Source: Mycobacterium florentinum (GTDB lineage: Bacteria > Actinomycetota > Actinomycetes > Mycobacteriales > Mycobacteriaceae). From it: DNA of 64,000 nucleotides. The notes below the pieces were generated by a model. That model saw only the letters and a list, made by a program, of their open reading frames with translations. It was not told where the DNA came from and searched no databases. The stretch covers positions 2,852,001-2,916,000 of the forward strand of contig NZ_AP022576.1 of NCBI RefSeq assembly GCF_010730355.1, given 5' to 3'. Made by a program: the position numbers and the translations under genes. Of this stretch, positions 35,132-44,969 are shown piece after piece. How positions within the stretch are numbered: the stretch's first letter is position 1; each line of letters starts with the position of its first letter.

Positions 35132-36259
35132 CTACCTGACCCCACCCCATGGAATTGGATTACGGCTTCCCCAGCGCTGCGCTAAGGCTATGGCGCGACC
35201 CTCCATGGAGCGTACCCGATGCGGGTCGATTATGGGAGTCAGGCCGCGACCGCGAACGTAGTCGTCAAAAGCTTCCGCCGTCGACCATTTCGGCTGGTAG
35301 CCGAGCTCGGAGCGCATCCTCGTGGTGTCCATAACCCGGCCATAGCTCAAGTAATTGAATTGTTCACGATTGATCTCGGTATAGCGGTTAGCTCGTCTCA
35401 GCGAATCAAGCGCCCACACCCCGAAACCGGGCACCGGCAACGGAATCCGGCCCGCGCGCCGGATCGCCTGCGACAGCATGATGATGCCGTCGGCGCCGAT
35501 ATTGAAGGTGCCGGCTTTACCCGCCATCGCCGCCCGCTCCAGCGCGCCCAACGCGTCTTGCTCGTGCAGCAATTGCAAGCGCGCGTCGCGGCCGAACATC
35601 GTCGGCACCACCGGCCCCGCCAGATACCGCGACAGCGTGGTGTCCATCGCCGGGCCAATCATGTTGGCCAGCCGCAGAATCGTGACCGCGATGTCGGGCC
35701 GGCGCCGGCCCAGTCCGCGCACGTATCCCTCGATGTCAAGGGAGTCTTTGGCGAAACCGCCGCGCAGCGGGCGACGGCTACTGCTGTCTTCGGTGAACAT
35801 CACCGGGTCGTGTGGGCTCGACCCGTACACCTCCGACGTCGACTTCAGCACGACGCGTCGCACCGAGGGTGCTTTCTGGCAGGCCGCGAAAAGTTGCATC
35901 GCGCCCATCACGTTCAGTTCCTTGAGCGCGGCCGTGCCGCCGGAACGCGGCGCGTACGACGCCGCCGCGGCATGCACCACCGTGTCGACGTCGCCGTTGC
36001 GAATCACCTTGGCGATGAAGGGATTACGAATGTCGGCGCGGACGAACTCGGCCCGTCCCATCCGGCGCAGCATGTCTTTGCTGGGCGCGATCGCGTCCAC
36101 CGCGATGACGCTTTGAATCAGCGGGTTCTGCGCCAGCCGAGCAATCAGGTAGCCGCCAAGAAACCGGCACGCACCGGTAACCAGCACCACCTTGGGGTAG
36201 TGCATCGTGTTATCCGCGTTGTCGCCGGTCCCGGCGCCGCCCCCGTTCGACGAATCCAC
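35132..36259 (-). CDS. galE2: NAD-dependent nucleotide-sugar epimerase
   Basis: The 375-residue extended SDR protein has the Rossmann motif VLVTGACRFLGGYLI, in which one position of the usual GxxGxxG reads C-R-F-L-G-G. STSEVYGSSPHDPV follows, with a catalytic-type Tyr. It corresponds to Rv0501 (galE2). The assignment as UDP-sugar epimerase rests on family; the substrate is uncertain, and no YxxxK pair is as clear here as in the epimerase at the window start. It is followed, five bases on, by the PlsC-type gene, so the pair is probably one operon. Confidence 0.85.
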   Translation of the reverse strand: MDSSNGGGAGTGDNADNTMHYPKVVLVTGACRFLGGYLIARLAQNPLIQSVIAVDAIAPSKDMLRRMGRAEFVRADIRNPFIAKVIRNGDVDTVVHAAAASYAPRSGGTAALKELNVMGAMQLFAACQKAPSVRRVVLKSTSEVYGSSPHDPVMFTEDSSSRRPLRGGFAKDSLDIEGYVRGLGRRRPDIAVTILRLANMIGPAMDTTLSRYLAGPVVPTMFGRDARLQLLHEQDALGALERAAMAGKAGTFNIGADGIIMLSQAIRRAGRIPLPVPGFGVWALDSLRRANRYTEINREQFNYLSYGRVMDTTRMRSELGYQPKWSTAEAFDDYVRGRGLTPIIDPHRVRSMEGRAIALAQRWGSRNPIPWGGVR

Positions 36260-36342
36260 GCGAACAGCCTAACGGGCCCGATGAGCTACGGCGCTATGGC
36301 CGCGCGATGGTCGGCGAGTTCGGGAGTGCGGCGAAACGGGGC

Positions 36343-36444
36343 TTACTTGCCAAGTTTTCTGCGCTGCACCCGCGTGCGGCGCAGCAGCTTGCGGTGCTTT
36401 TTCTTCGACATACGCTTGCGCCGCTTCTTGATTACTGAACCCAT
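36343..36444 (-). CDS. Very basic 33-residue protein (Rv0500B-like, AURKAIP1/COX24 type)
   Basis: The peptide [20 protein letters not shown] followed by [13 protein letters not shown] is almost entirely Lys/Arg, like the small ribosome-associated proteins bearing the AURKAIP1/COX24 C-terminal motif. It matches the H37Rv small gene Rv0500B. The ATG at 36444 has a nearby GAG. Ribosome association is inferred from the motif; it could also be a nucleic-acid chaperone. Confidence 0.8.
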
Positions 36445-36627
36445 GAACTCCGCTATCTGACCGGTGACCGCTTCTTAAGGACTGCTAAAGGGCTTGCAAA
36501 CTTCGGGGTCACTTTACCCGGCGGGCCGCACCGAACACCAAACCGGCAGTCGCGCGACCACTGGAATGGCCGCGCCCCACACGTCGGTTCCGATCCGTCC
36601 CGCCGGCGTCTCGCGGCGGGCAGTGGC

Positions 36628-36882
36628 TCAGCCGGCGTCGAAGTAGGACGTCTCCAGCATGTCGTGCACGGCCTTGGCGTGCACGCGGAAGGACCGGCCA
36701 ACCCGCACCGCCGGCAGCTCTCCGTTGTGCACCAAGCGGTAAACCGTCATCTTGGAGACCCGCATCAGGGCCGCCACTTCGGCGACGGTGAGAAATTGTG
36801 TCCTTGCCTGGCTATCGGCCGGAGCTGTGTCCCGCGGCTTACCTGCGGAATCTCGCGCCGATGGCCCGTTGGTAGACGTCAT
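36628..36882 (-). CDS. Excisionase-type helix-turn-helix DNA-binding protein
   Basis: The 84-residue protein has a MerR/excisionase-type winged HTH: FLTVAEVAALMRVSKMTVYR followed by the wing LPAVRVGRSFRVHAKAV. The 25 residues before the HTH are polar. It corresponds to Rv0500A. The target is unknown. It lies about 180 bases before the small basic peptide gene and 140 bases from proC; the intervening stretches show nothing I can name. Confidence 0.85.
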   Translation of the reverse strand: MTSTNGPSARDSAGKPRDTAPADSQARTQFLTVAEVAALMRVSKMTVYRLVHNGELPAVRVGRSFRVHAKAVHDMLETSYFDAG

Positions 36883-37022
36883 CGCAACCCAATCGTGTCA
36901 GGCCCGCGCAATGCCAGCGGCTTCCCCTCCGTTGGCACCCACACGGGCATACAGAAAGGAGAATAGCGGGACTAGTGGGGTTACTGGTACTGGTGGGGGA
37001 CAATCATTTTGAAATCTTTAAA

Positions 37023-37913
37023 TTATTCCGATGTAATTCTTAGCTGCTCAGAGCGGTTTTTGGCGGCCTGAACGGCGGCGTCGACCGCCGTCCGCAGGCC
37101 CCCTCGTTCGAGTTCGCGCAGCGCAGCGGCGGTGGTACCGCCGGGTGAGGTCACCATGGCCCGCAGCTGCGCCGCGGTGGCGTCAGCCTGCTTTCCCATC
37201 GCTTCGCTGTCGGCCGGCGCCTTGTCTTGATCGAGCCTTTCCAGCAGCAGGGCCGCCGATCCGGCCATCGTCTGTGCCGTCAGGTCCGTCGCCACCCCCC
37301 GGCTGAGCCCCGCCGCGACGCCGGCGTCCACCAGCGCCTCGACCATCAGAAAGAAATAGGCGGGCCCCGAGCCCGACAGCGCGGTCACCGCGTCCATCTG
37401 CGACTCGGGCACGGTCAGCACGCCACCGACGGCGTCGAACAGCGCGGTCACCTCTTCGAGCTGCGGCGCGGTGACGAAGCGGCCCTTGGCCAGCGCGGTC
37501 ACCCCCGCACCCACCACTGCCGCCGCGTTCGGCATCGCCCGGACCACCGGAGTCCCCGCCGGCAGCTTGGATTCGAAGAAAGCGATCGTGATGCCCGCCG
37601 CGACGGTGACGAAAACCTGCTCGGCGCTGTCCCCTTCGGCCGCGGAAGCGGCCTTGGTCAGCTCCCCCATCACCGACTCGACATCGGCGGGCTTGACCGC
37701 AACGACGATAAAAGCCGCGTTGTCCACGGCGTCGGCCAGCGACGACGTCACCAACACCGAATAGGTGTCGGCCAGGTACTTGGCGCGTTCGGGCACCCGT
37801 TCCGCCACCACCAGGTCCTTGACCTTGCGCCCCGCCCGAAGCAGACCCGACAGCAAGGCCTCGCCGATGCTGCCACCACCGATGATCGCGATTCTCGCCA
37901 CGGGAGAAAGCAT
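37023..37913 (-). CDS. proC: Pyrroline-5-carboxylate reductase
   Basis: The 296-residue enzyme has a Rossmann motif RIAIIGGGSIGEALLSGLL, VVAVKPADVESVM, and the C-terminal signature VTSPGGTTAAALRELE of ProC. ALSGSGPAYFFLMVEAL is the substrate-binding stretch. It reduces pyrroline-5-carboxylate to proline with NAD(P)H. It corresponds to Rv0500. It ends a run of minus-strand genes starting at ppx1, with 24 bases from the preceding thioesterase gene. Confidence 0.94.
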   Translation of the reverse strand: MLSPVARIAIIGGGSIGEALLSGLLRAGRKVKDLVVAERVPERAKYLADTYSVLVTSSLADAVDNAAFIVVAVKPADVESVMGELTKAASAAEGDSAEQVFVTVAAGITIAFFESKLPAGTPVVRAMPNAAAVVGAGVTALAKGRFVTAPQLEEVTALFDAVGGVLTVPESQMDAVTALSGSGPAYFFLMVEALVDAGVAAGLSRGVATDLTAQTMAGSAALLLERLDQDKAPADSEAMGKQADATAAQLRAMVTSPGGTTAAALRELERGGLRTAVDAAVQAAKNRSEQLRITSE

Positions 37914-37937
37914 CGCAGACGGCTTGCCTGCTACGGG

Positions 37938-38762
37938 CTACCGGGGCGCGGGCACCAGCGCCAATTGGCGTGACTGCACGACCAGCCGGCCCAGGCTGTC
38001 GACGACGATGTGGTCCTCGTCGAACCAGTCGTGCCCGATCTCCAGGCAGGTGCAGATCACCCGCAACCAGCCGTCGGCGGGCACGGCCCGCAGGAAGGCG
38101 GTGAGCTGAATCGTCGGCGCCCAGCCGGTGCGCTCGACAGCGAACGTCACCGGAGCCGACAGATCCCCGCACATCAGCGCGAAGAGGGCGTCAGGAGCGA
38201 CGTCGCGCGGCCGCGCCCACATCTGCAGCACCGGGGGCCGCCCGTCGGTGCTGGGCCGCATCGTGGACAGCAGGGGCCGGACATCGCAGCCCTCACCCAG
38301 GTGCACCAGACCGGCCAGTGGGTGGCCGGGACCGATCGGCTCGATGTCGTCGGGCGGTTCCGGCGCCATCAGGCCCAGGACCGGGTTCGCCGACAACAGC
38401 GGCGCCGTGTCGCCGCCGGGCGGAAAGTGCTCCGGCTCGCCGAGGTTGACCACGGCGTGGACCGCGGTGCGATCGCCCTGGACGAGTTCGACGTCGACGA
38501 CGCTGATCCGGCGGCCGCGCTTGCGGATCGAGGTCACCGCCCGCATCGTCCCCGGGTCGGGCGCCCACAGAAAGCTCGCCGACACCGCGACCGGCTCGTG
38601 CCCCGCCTCGGCGCAGGCGTGACGCGCGGCGTTGGCACACAGCGCCAGCATCGCGCCGCCGTGCACCTTGGGCCCGATTGTCCAGTGCTTGTCGAGCTCT
38701 CCCTCGAATACACCCGGATCGATCTCCCGCAGCTGCATTGCGGTGGTGAATAGCGCGGTCAT
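37938..38762 (-). CDS. Hot-dog thioesterase-like protein
   Basis: About 274 residues forming a double hot-dog fold of the acyl-CoA thioesterase II-like family. HWTIGPKVHGGAMLALCANA and VSASFLWAPDPGTMRAVTSI in the first half correspond to APTFLRAVPADGWLRV-type sequence in the second. The active-site Asp/Gln/Thr triad of TesB cannot be placed with certainty. The ATG at 38762 follows CAGGAG. It corresponds to Rv0499, which is annotated slightly longer. It lies in the ppx1-Rv0497-Rv0498 run, but its substrate is unknown. Confidence 0.72.
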   Translation of the reverse strand: MTALFTTAMQLREIDPGVFEGELDKHWTIGPKVHGGAMLALCANAARHACAEAGHEPVAVSASFLWAPDPGTMRAVTSIRKRGRRISVVDVELVQGDRTAVHAVVNLGEPEHFPPGGDTAPLLSANPVLGLMAPEPPDDIEPIGPGHPLAGLVHLGEGCDVRPLLSTMRPSTDGRPPVLQMWARPRDVAPDALFALMCGDLSAPVTFAVERTGWAPTIQLTAFLRAVPADGWLRVICTCLEIGHDWFDEDHIVVDSLGRLVVQSRQLALVPAPR

Positions 38763-38787
38763 GGTCTCCTGAGGGCTAAAGGGGCAG

Positions 38788-39630
38788 TCATCGCAGCAGA
38801 TGCGTGCGGGCGAACTGCAGCGATTCGGCGAGCATGGCCTCGCGTTCGCTGGCCGAGCGCGCGCTCGAGGTGGAGACCTCGAGGATGGCATGGCCGGCGA
38901 AATGGCCGGCGGCCAGCATCTGGCACACCTGGGCGGTGGGTTGGGTGCCGCGCCCCGGTACCAGATGCTCGTCGGCGGGCAGGCCGCTGCCGTCGCACAG
39001 ATGCAGATGCACCAGCCCCGCGCCCATTCGCTCGGTCATCTCCAGGGCGTCGGTGCCGGCCGTCGAGGTGTGCGACAGGTCCAGCGTGTAGTGCGCGTGG
39101 TTGCCGTCCAGCGGGTCGTAGGACGGCGAGAACGCCGAAATCGCCGGTCCCGGGCCGCCGCCGCGCTTGCGCATCCGTTCCCGCGACTGGTCGGACCCGA
39201 AGAACCGGTCCGCCCGAAACGGGAACATGTTCTCCACCGCGACCATCACGTCGCTGGACGCTTCCAGCTTCGTCACCTGCTCGCTGAATCCCTCGGCGTA
39301 GCGCCGCTGCCAGCGGAACGGCGGATGCACGACGACGGTCTGCGCGCCGAGTTGCTCGGCGGCCCGCACGCTGCGTTCCAGCTTGGGGATCGGGTTGGAA
39401 CCCCACACCCGCTGCGAGATCAGCAGGCAGGGAGCGTGGACCGACAGCACCGGCACCTGATACCGCCGCGACAGCTTCTTGACGGCCGCGATGTCCTGGC
39501 TGACCGACTCGCTCCACACCATCAGCTCGACCCCGTCGTAGCCGAGCCTGGACGCGTACTCGAACGCGGCCTCGGCCCTCAACGGATAGACCGAGGCCGT
39601 GGACAGGCCGACCTTGATTGCTGGGCGCAC
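38788..39630 (-). CDS. Xylose-isomerase-like TIM-barrel protein (AP2Ec family)
   Basis: The 280-residue protein has barrel strands and metal-ligand motifs of the AP-endonuclease-2/sugar isomerase superfamily: GYDGVELMVW, VLSVHAPCLL, VVVHPPFRW, VAVENMFPFR, YTLDLSHTS and LVHLHLCDGSG. The reaction is unknown; members bind divalent metals and act on sugars or nucleic acids. The start is GTG at 39630. It lies 15 bases after the Rv0497-like gene and corresponds to Rv0498. Confidence 0.85.
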   Translation of the reverse strand: MRPAIKVGLSTASVYPLRAEAAFEYASRLGYDGVELMVWSESVSQDIAAVKKLSRRYQVPVLSVHAPCLLISQRVWGSNPIPKLERSVRAAEQLGAQTVVVHPPFRWQRRYAEGFSEQVTKLEASSDVMVAVENMFPFRADRFFGSDQSRERMRKRGGGPGPAISAFSPSYDPLDGNHAHYTLDLSHTSTAGTDALEMTERMGAGLVHLHLCDGSGLPADEHLVPGRGTQPTAQVCQMLAAGHFAGHAILEVSTSSARSASEREAMLAESLQFARTHLLR

Positions 39631-39645
39631 TGTTGCGGGTGGCGC

Positions 39646-40707
39646 CTAGGTGGACTGCATCGATAGCGCCAGCGGTCCCAAGGTGATCAACGCACCGACG
39701 GCGACCGCGATCAGTGTGCTCGCGATGTCCTCGGTTTTGCGTACCACCCGCACCCCGGCCACCAGGCCGAGGATGACCAGCACCGACAGCACCAGGGCCA
39801 CCAGGCTGTTCCATCGCCACAGTTGGTCGAACGCGATGAACAGCCCGGCGCCGAATACGACGGCCAGAATCGACTGCAACACGATCAGGCTGCCGCGCCA
39901 GAGCGCCTCGAGTTTGCCGGGCGCCGGGTGGGCGTCCTTGGGCTGGTCGGTGCGGGGCGCCTCGACGGCGGCGTGCTGCTCGGCGGGCGCCGGTGCGACG
40001 GCCAGCGAGTCCGCGTCGGCGCCCTCGCGCTCGTCGCTGCGCCGCCGCGCCACCTCGTCGGCGAGGGTCTGTCCACCGAACAGGGTCGAATCCGAAGTCT
40101 GCAGGTAGGAGCGTACGTAGGCGGAATCCTCGGTCGCGGGTTCGGCTTCGCGCACGTCGGAGTCCATGACGTCGACGGGGATGTCGGCGTATTGCTCCAG
40201 CGGATCCGGGCTCATGTCCTCGGCGCCGGAGGATGCCGCGGGCTTGCCGGCGGGCTCGGCCGGCTGCTCGGCTTCTGCTGCGTCGGGGCGGCGCGTGGGC
40301 CGCGGGTAGGCGCTGCGCTCGGGCCCCACCCGGGGCGGCTGCGGCGGCGACTTGGGCCACCGCGGCTCGGGTCGGGATGCGGGCTTGGGCCGGTCCTCAG
40401 TGACGGGTTCGGCCACCACGTGCTCCGCGACGGGTTGGCGCGCCGCTTCGGCCTCGGGTTCGGCGACGCCGACCGCGCCGTTGGCCTCGTGTGTCGTCTC
40501 GTCGTGTTCGTGGTGCTCGTCCTCGCGGATGACGGGAATCTCGCCGGTCAGCTCGGCGACGGTGACCGTGTCGCCGTCGCCGCGGCGGCGGCGGCGGCGC
40601 CGGCGGGTGCCCACCGGGGCGCCGATGGTTCCGTTCCTGGCCAGCAGCTCGGCCACCGAGATTGGCCGAGTACCGGGGCTTTCGGTCTCGGAGTGTGATC
40701 CGGTCAT
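39646..40707 (-). CDS. Membrane protein with long disordered N-terminus (Rv0497-like)
   Basis: The 353-residue protein opens with a low-complexity Pro/Glu/Arg-rich cytoplasmic region (about residues 1-260), including an eight-Arg run after GAPVGT. It ends with three or four hydrophobic helices ([55 protein letters not shown]). Rv0497 is reported to be phosphorylated by serine/threonine kinases; several Thr lie in the N-terminus ([14 protein letters not shown]). The function is unknown. The start overlaps the ppx1 stop (ATGA). Confidence 0.83.
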   Translation of the reverse strand: MTGSHSETESPGTRPISVAELLARNGTIGAPVGTRRRRRRRRGDGDTVTVAELTGEIPVIREDEHHEHDETTHEANGAVGVAEPEAEAARQPVAEHVVAEPVTEDRPKPASRPEPRWPKSPPQPPRVGPERSAYPRPTRRPDAAEAEQPAEPAGKPAASSGAEDMSPDPLEQYADIPVDVMDSDVREAEPATEDSAYVRSYLQTSDSTLFGGQTLADEVARRRSDEREGADADSLAVAPAPAEQHAAVEAPRTDQPKDAHPAPGKLEALWRGSLIVLQSILAVVFGAGLFIAFDQLWRWNSLVALVLSVLVILGLVAGVRVVRKTEDIASTLIAVAVGALITLGPLALSMQST

Positions 40708-41720
40708 GATTTGTCGCCTCTCGATCGGTGGGCGTTCCGATCAACTGCCTGACCTCCAGCATTGCGCACCGGAGTCTCGACGAGCGCGGTTCCGTCGGCT
40801 TCACTGTCGAGCTTGCGCAAGATGAGACCTTCCCGTAACGCCCACGGGCAGATATCCACTGTTTCTATCGACAGCGCTCGCATACTCGCCTCCGCCACCA
40901 AAGCGCCCGCCACGATCTGCGGCGCCCGCTCGGCGCTGACTCCTTCCAATTCCGCCCTGTCAGCGGTGGTCATCCTAGAGATGAAAGATATGAGTTGCCT
41001 GAGGCCGTTGGCGGTCAGCGTTCGCTTCACTCGCGGTCCGGCGGCCGATGGCGCCGCACCGGTGAGCCGGGCCAGCGAGCGGAACGTCTTCGACGTCGCC
41101 ACCGCGAGTTCGGGGCTGCCCGCATCCAGCACCGCTTCGCTGGCCTCGGCCAGCTCGGTGTCCAGCCAGTCGCGCAGCATCGCCACCCGGCGCCGCCCGG
41201 GCGGGTCGTCGGGCAGCCACTCGCGGGTCAACCTCCCCGCCCCCAGCGGCAGCGACAGCGCGACTTCGGGTTCCTCGTCGACGCCGCTGGACAGCTCCAG
41301 CGAGCCGCCGCCGATGTCGAGGTTGATGATTCGCCCGGCGCTCCACCCATACCAGCGGCGCACCGCCAGGAAGGTCAGCCGCGACTCGTCGACCCCGGTC
41401 AGCACTTGCAACTCGACGCCAGTCTCCTTGCGCACCCGGGTCAGCACGTCGTCGGAATTCTCGGCGTCGCGGACCGCGGAGGTGGCGAAAGCCATCAGCT
41501 CGGCACAACCGGAGCTGACGGCGATCTTGGCGAACTCGTCGATCGTGGAGGTCAGCTTTTCGGCGCCGCGCTTGGTGATTTTGCCCGAGCTGTCGGTGGC
41601 CTCGGCCAACCGCAAGGTGGCCTTCGTCGAACTCATCGGGGTGGGGTGCCCGCCGCGGTGGGCATCGACCACCAGCAGATGCACCGTGTTGCTACCCACG
41701 TCGAGCACGCCTAATCGCAC
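40704..41720 (-). CDS. ppx1: Exopolyphosphatase / Ppx-GppA family, Ppx1-like
   Basis: The 338-residue protein has the ASKHA ATP-fold motifs of Ppx/Gpp[19 protein letters not shown] at the start and [15 protein letters not shown] in the centre, with an intervening [11 protein letters not shown]. Family members hydrolyse polyphosphate or pppGpp; Rv0496 is reported as a short-chain exopolyphosphatase. It lacks the extra C-terminal domain of E. coli Ppx, as does the mycobacterial protein. It heads the minus-strand run through proC. A 175-base gap separates its start from the divergent Rv0495c-like gene. Confidence 0.9.
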   Translation of the reverse strand: MRLGVLDVGSNTVHLLVVDAHRGGHPTPMSSTKATLRLAEATDSSGKITKRGAEKLTSTIDEFAKIAVSSGCAELMAFATSAVRDAENSDDVLTRVRKETGVELQVLTGVDESRLTFLAVRRWYGWSAGRIINLDIGGGSLELSSGVDEEPEVALSLPLGAGRLTREWLPDDPPGRRRVAMLRDWLDTELAEASEAVLDAGSPELAVATSKTFRSLARLTGAAPSAAGPRVKRTLTANGLRQLISFISRMTTADRAELEGVSAERAPQIVAGALVAEASMRALSIETVDICPWALREGLILRKLDSEADGTALVETPVRNAGGQAVDRNAHRSRGDKS

Positions 41721-41894
41721 GAAAACAAACTAGCGGGACGGCGATGCGGTTTGAGTTGCGCCCCGCGCAGGAGCACAACAATCTGATCTCGGGCCCCGCG
41801 ATCCCGGGGCAATTCAAGATCGGCTTATCCACGCGCGCACGGGCGCGAGTGTCAGCGGGTCGGTGGACACGAATTTTGGTCTAACGTTGCATCC

Positions 41895-42680
41895 GTGGCG
41901 AATTCGCACCCCGAGCCTGGGCAGGAAGTTGAATTGGATTTTGCCCGTGAATGGGTGGAGTTCTTCGATCCGGACAATCCGGAGCACCTGATCGCGGCCG
42001 ACCTCACCTGGTTGCTGTCGCGCTGGACGTGCGTGTTCGGCACGCCGGCGTGCCGCGGCACGGTCGAGGGCCGCCCCGACGACGGCTGTTGCTCGCACGG
42101 CGCATTCCTGTCCGACGACGACGACCGCGCCAGCTTGGACGACGCGGTCAAACAACTCACCGACGCCGACTGGCAATATCGCGAAAAGGGTTTGGGCCGT
42201 AAGGGTTACCTCGAACTCGACGAGCACGAAGGCCAGCCCCAGCACCGCACCCGCAAATACAAGGGCGCGTGCATTTTCTTGAACCGGCCCGGCTTTGCCG
42301 GCGGCGTTGGCTGCGCCCTGCACAGCAAGGCCCTCAAGCTGGGCGTGCCGCCGCTGACGATGAAACCCGAGGTCTGCTGGCAGTTGCCGATCCGGCGCAG
42401 CCAGGAGTGGATAACCCGGCCCGACGGCACGGAAATCCTGAAGACCTGGATCACCGAATACGATCGCCGCGGCTGGGGGTCCGGTGGCGCCGACTTGCAC
42501 TGGTATTGCACCGGCGATCCGGCCGCGCATGTCGGCGCCAAGCAGGTGTGGGAAAGCCTGGCCGACGAGCTCGCCGAACTACTCGGCGCCAAGGCCTACG
42601 CCGAATTGGCGGCAATGTGCAAGCGCCGCAGCCAATTAGGGCTCATCGCGGTGCACCCCGCCACCCGGATCGCGGAGTAG
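41895..42680 (+). CDS. Conserved Cys-rich protein (Rv0495c-like)
   Basis: The 261-residue protein has several conserved cysteines in short contexts: [49 protein letters not shown]. This pattern suggests metal binding or redox chemistry, although no known cluster signature is complete. It corresponds to Rv0495c, for which a redox-homeostasis role has been suggested. The start is GTG at 41895. There is no signal peptide. It precedes the hypothetical gene below by 31 bases. Confidence 0.8.
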   Translation: MANSHPEPGQEVELDFAREWVEFFDPDNPEHLIAADLTWLLSRWTCVFGTPACRGTVEGRPDDGCCSHGAFLSDDDDRASLDDAVKQLTDADWQYREKGLGRKGYLELDEHEGQPQHRTRKYKGACIFLNRPGFAGGVGCALHSKALKLGVPPLTMKPEVCWQLPIRRSQEWITRPDGTEILKTWITEYDRRGWGSGGADLHWYCTGDPAAHVGAKQVWESLADELAELLGAKAYAELAAMCKRRSQLGLIAVHPATRIAE

Positions 42681-42711
42681 CCGCACCCGCCGGGCGCCCG
42701 GAGGTAGGCCA

Positions 42712-43647
42712 ATGAAAGAGGAAGTTCGCTTGGCGGCGGCCCCACGTTGGAAGGGTGAGGCCGGGCGGCTGGAGGTCTGGTACGCCACCCTGTCGGATCC
42801 GGTGACGCGGGCCGGCGTGTGGATTCACGGCGAGACGGTCGCCCCGACTCAAGGCGGCGGCCCCTATGCGCATGGCTGGGTGAGCTGGTTTCCGCCCGAT
42901 GGCCCGCCGCGCACCGAACGGTTCGGCCCCGAGCCCGCCGCACCCGCGACCGGTCCGGCCTGGTTCGACGCCGGGGGCCTAGGGGTGGGGCCCGACGGGC
43001 TGACCGGACGGGCCGGGTCGCTGCGCTGGGAACTGTCCTGGACGGACACCGGTAGGCCGTTGTGGACGTTTCCCCGGGTGGCCTGGGAGCGCGAGCTGCT
43101 GCCCGGCGCCCAAGTGGTGCTCGCACCCGCCGCCGACTTCGCCGGATCGCTGACCATCGACGACACCACGACCCGCGTCGACGGCTGGCACGGTGCCGTC
43201 GCCCACATCTACGGGCACGGCAACGCCAAGCGCTGGGGGTGGATCCACGCCGACCTCGGCGACGGCGATGTCCTGGAAGTGGTCACCGCCGTGTCGCACA
43301 AGCCGGGGCTACGCAGGCTCGCGCCGATGGCGTTCATCCGCTTCCGGATCGACGGAAAGGATTGGCCCGCAAGCCCTTTCCCGTCGCTTCGGATGCGCAC
43401 GACGCTTGGCCTGCAGCACTGGGAACTGAAGGGGCGCATCGGCAGCCGCGATGTGTCCATCCGGGTCGATCAGCCGGAGGAAAGGTGTGTGAGTCTGCGA
43501 TACACCGATCCCGACGGGGCCGTCGCGGTGTGCACCAACACCGAGCAGGCCGACATTCACATCGAGATCAGTCACCGCAAGGGCCGCAGCCGGGTCGTCG
43601 ACCACAGTTGGTCGGTGCTGGGACATGCCGAGGTCGGTTTGCGCTGA
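42712..43647 (+). CDS. Conserved hypothetical protein (about 311 residues)
   Basis: GGAGG sits seven bases before the ATG. The protein is rich in Trp (WIHGETVAP, YAHGWVSWFPP, HIYGHGNAKRWGWIHADLGDG) and consists of beta-rich, soluble sequence without a signal peptide. It may have a lipocalin-like or AttH-type fold, but I cannot name a catalytic motif. By order it may match Rv0493c; Rv0494 (GntR regulator) and Rv0492c, which flank that gene in H37Rv, are absent here. It could be co-transcribed with the preceding Cys-rich gene. Confidence 0.7.
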   Translation: MKEEVRLAAAPRWKGEAGRLEVWYATLSDPVTRAGVWIHGETVAPTQGGGPYAHGWVSWFPPDGPPRTERFGPEPAAPATGPAWFDAGGLGVGPDGLTGRAGSLRWELSWTDTGRPLWTFPRVAWERELLPGAQVVLAPAADFAGSLTIDDTTTRVDGWHGAVAHIYGHGNAKRWGWIHADLGDGDVLEVVTAVSHKPGLRRLAPMAFIRFRIDGKDWPASPFPSLRMRTTLGLQHWELKGRIGSRDVSIRVDQPEERCVSLRYTDPDGAVAVCTNTEQADIHIEISHRKGRSRVVDHSWSVLGHAEVGLR

Positions 43648-43658
43648 GCGTGCGTTCC

Positions 43659-43722
43659 GGGCGTCGAGTGTGAGGCCACGGTGGGCTCACTCGGCGCGTC
43701 GCCGCCCTGGGTGCACACTCGG
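43659..43722. repeat. Short intergenic repeat, copy B
   Basis: The stretch gggcgtcgagtgtg ... gtgcacactcgg aligns with copy A at 2448-2510 (most positions identical, with substitutions and one short length difference). It lies between the hypothetical gene and the NUDIX gene and includes the NUDIX leader up to about 35 bases before its start. Its two ends (GAGTGTG and CACACTC) are complementary. Confidence 0.6.
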
Positions 43723-43756
43723 TGCTGTAGACGCACATTCGTGTTAGGAACGACGG

Positions 43757-44227
43757 GTGCCGATCCCCGACTTCATCGTCGAGCTGCGTCGCGCGATCGG
43801 CCATGCGCCGTTGTGGTTGACCGGGGTCACCGCCGTCACGATTCACGACCGCAAGGTTCTGCTGGTCAAGCGGTCCGACAATGGCGCCTGGACAGCGGTG
43901 ACCGGCATTCTGGAGCCCGGCGAAGACCCGGCGGACTGCGCTGTTCGGGAAGTGCTCGAAGAAGCCGACGTCCACGCGCGGGCGGTCAGGCTCGCATGGG
44001 TCCACGTGTTGCCGCCGACCGTGCACCCCAACGGTGATCACGCCCAGTATCTGGATCTCGTATTCCGGATGGACTGGCTTTCCGGCGAACCGTTCGCGGC
44101 CGACGACGAGTGCACCGAGGCGAGGTGGTTCGACCTCGACGAGCTGCCGCCGATGACAGACAACATGCGCCGGCGCATCGAGTTGAGCGCGCGAGATGAC
44201 GACCGAACCGTCTTCGATACGCAATAG
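43757..44227 (+). CDS. NUDIX hydrolase
   Basis: The 156-residue protein contains a NUDIX box GILEPGEDPADCAVREVLEE followed by ADV. The catalytic REVLEE block is intact, while the final Gly of the consensus (EExGU) reads Asp. NUDIX enzymes cleave nucleoside diphosphates linked to another group; the substrate is not apparent. The GTG start is 13 bases after GTGTTAGGAAC. It is convergent with regX3, 58 bases away. Confidence 0.85.
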   Translation: MPIPDFIVELRRAIGHAPLWLTGVTAVTIHDRKVLLVKRSDNGAWTAVTGILEPGEDPADCAVREVLEEADVHARAVRLAWVHVLPPTVHPNGDHAQYLDLVFRMDWLSGEPFAADDECTEARWFDLDELPPMTDNMRRRIELSARDDDRTVFDTQ

Positions 44228-44285
44228 CGCCTACACGCCCAGCGAAAACCACTGAGCGCCAACGAAAGCGGGCCCGGCGAGCGGG

Positions 44286-44969
44286 CTACCCCTCGAGCTT
44301 GTAGCCCAGCCCGCGAACCGTCACCAGGTGCACCGGGTTGGCCGGGTCGGCTTCGATCTTGGACCGCAGGCGCTTGACGTGGACGTCGAGCGTCTTGGTG
44401 TCGCCGACGTAGTCCGCGCCCCAGACCCGATCGATCAGCTGTCCGCGGGTGAGCACCCGCCCGCTGTTGCGCATCAGGTATTCGAGCAAGTCAAATTCCT
44501 TGAGCGGCAACGTGATAGCGTCTCCGTTCACCGACACGACGTGCCGCTCGACGTCCATGCGAACCGGGCCGGACTCCAGCACGCCGTCGCTGATCTCGGA
44601 GTCGTCGTCGCCGCCGCGGCGAAGCACCGCCCGGATCCGGGCGATCAACTCCCGCGCCGAATAGGGCTTGGTCACATAGTCATCGGCGCCGAGCTCCAGG
44701 CCGACCACCTTGTCGATCTCGCTGTCCCGAGCCGTGACCATGATCACCGGCACGCTGGAGCGAGCGCGCAGCTGCTTGCACACGTCGGTGCCCGACATGC
44801 CCGGCAGCATCAGATCAAGCAGCACGATGTCCGCGCCGGCACGGTCGAACTCGGACAGCGCCGCTGACCCATCGGTCACCACGGTGGCTTCGAAGCCTTC
44901 CTTGCGAAGCAGGAAGGCCAGTGGATCGGCAAGCGACTCCTCGTCCTCCACGATCAGCACACTGGTCAT
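44286..44969 (-). CDS. regX3: Response regulator RegX3 (phosphate starvation)
   Basis: The 227-residue OmpR/PhoB-family regulator has a receiver domain ([17 protein letters not shown]; phospho-acceptor Asp52 in [10 protein letters not shown]; Lys in [10 protein letters not shown]) and a C-terminal winged helix ([29 protein letters not shown]). With SenX3 it activates phosphate-uptake genes under phosphate limitation, and it also influences ESX-5 secretion in M. tuberculosis. Its ATG overlaps the senX3 stop (ATGA), so there is no intergenic MIRU repeat as in M. tuberculosis. Confidence 0.95.
   Translation of the reverse strand: MTSVLIVEDEESLADPLAFLLRKEGFEATVVTDGSAALSEFDRAGADIVLLDLMLPGMSGTDVCKQLRARSSVPVIMVTARDSEIDKVVGLELGADDYVTKPYSARELIARIRAVLRRGGDDDSEISDGVLESGPVRMDVERHVVSVNGDAITLPLKEFDLLEYLMRNSGRVLTRGQLIDRVWGADYVGDTKTLDVHVKRLRSKIEADPANPVHLVTVRGLGYKLEG

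Noticed and set aside
40588..40612. Run of CGG/CCG units as a microsatellite
   Set aside because: It encodes the poly-Arg stretch of the Rv0497-like protein and is short and imperfect.
44228..44285. Terminator between the NUDIX and regX3 genes
   Set aside because: The gap contains repeated AGCGGGC-type words but in direct, not inverted, orientation, so no clear stem forms.
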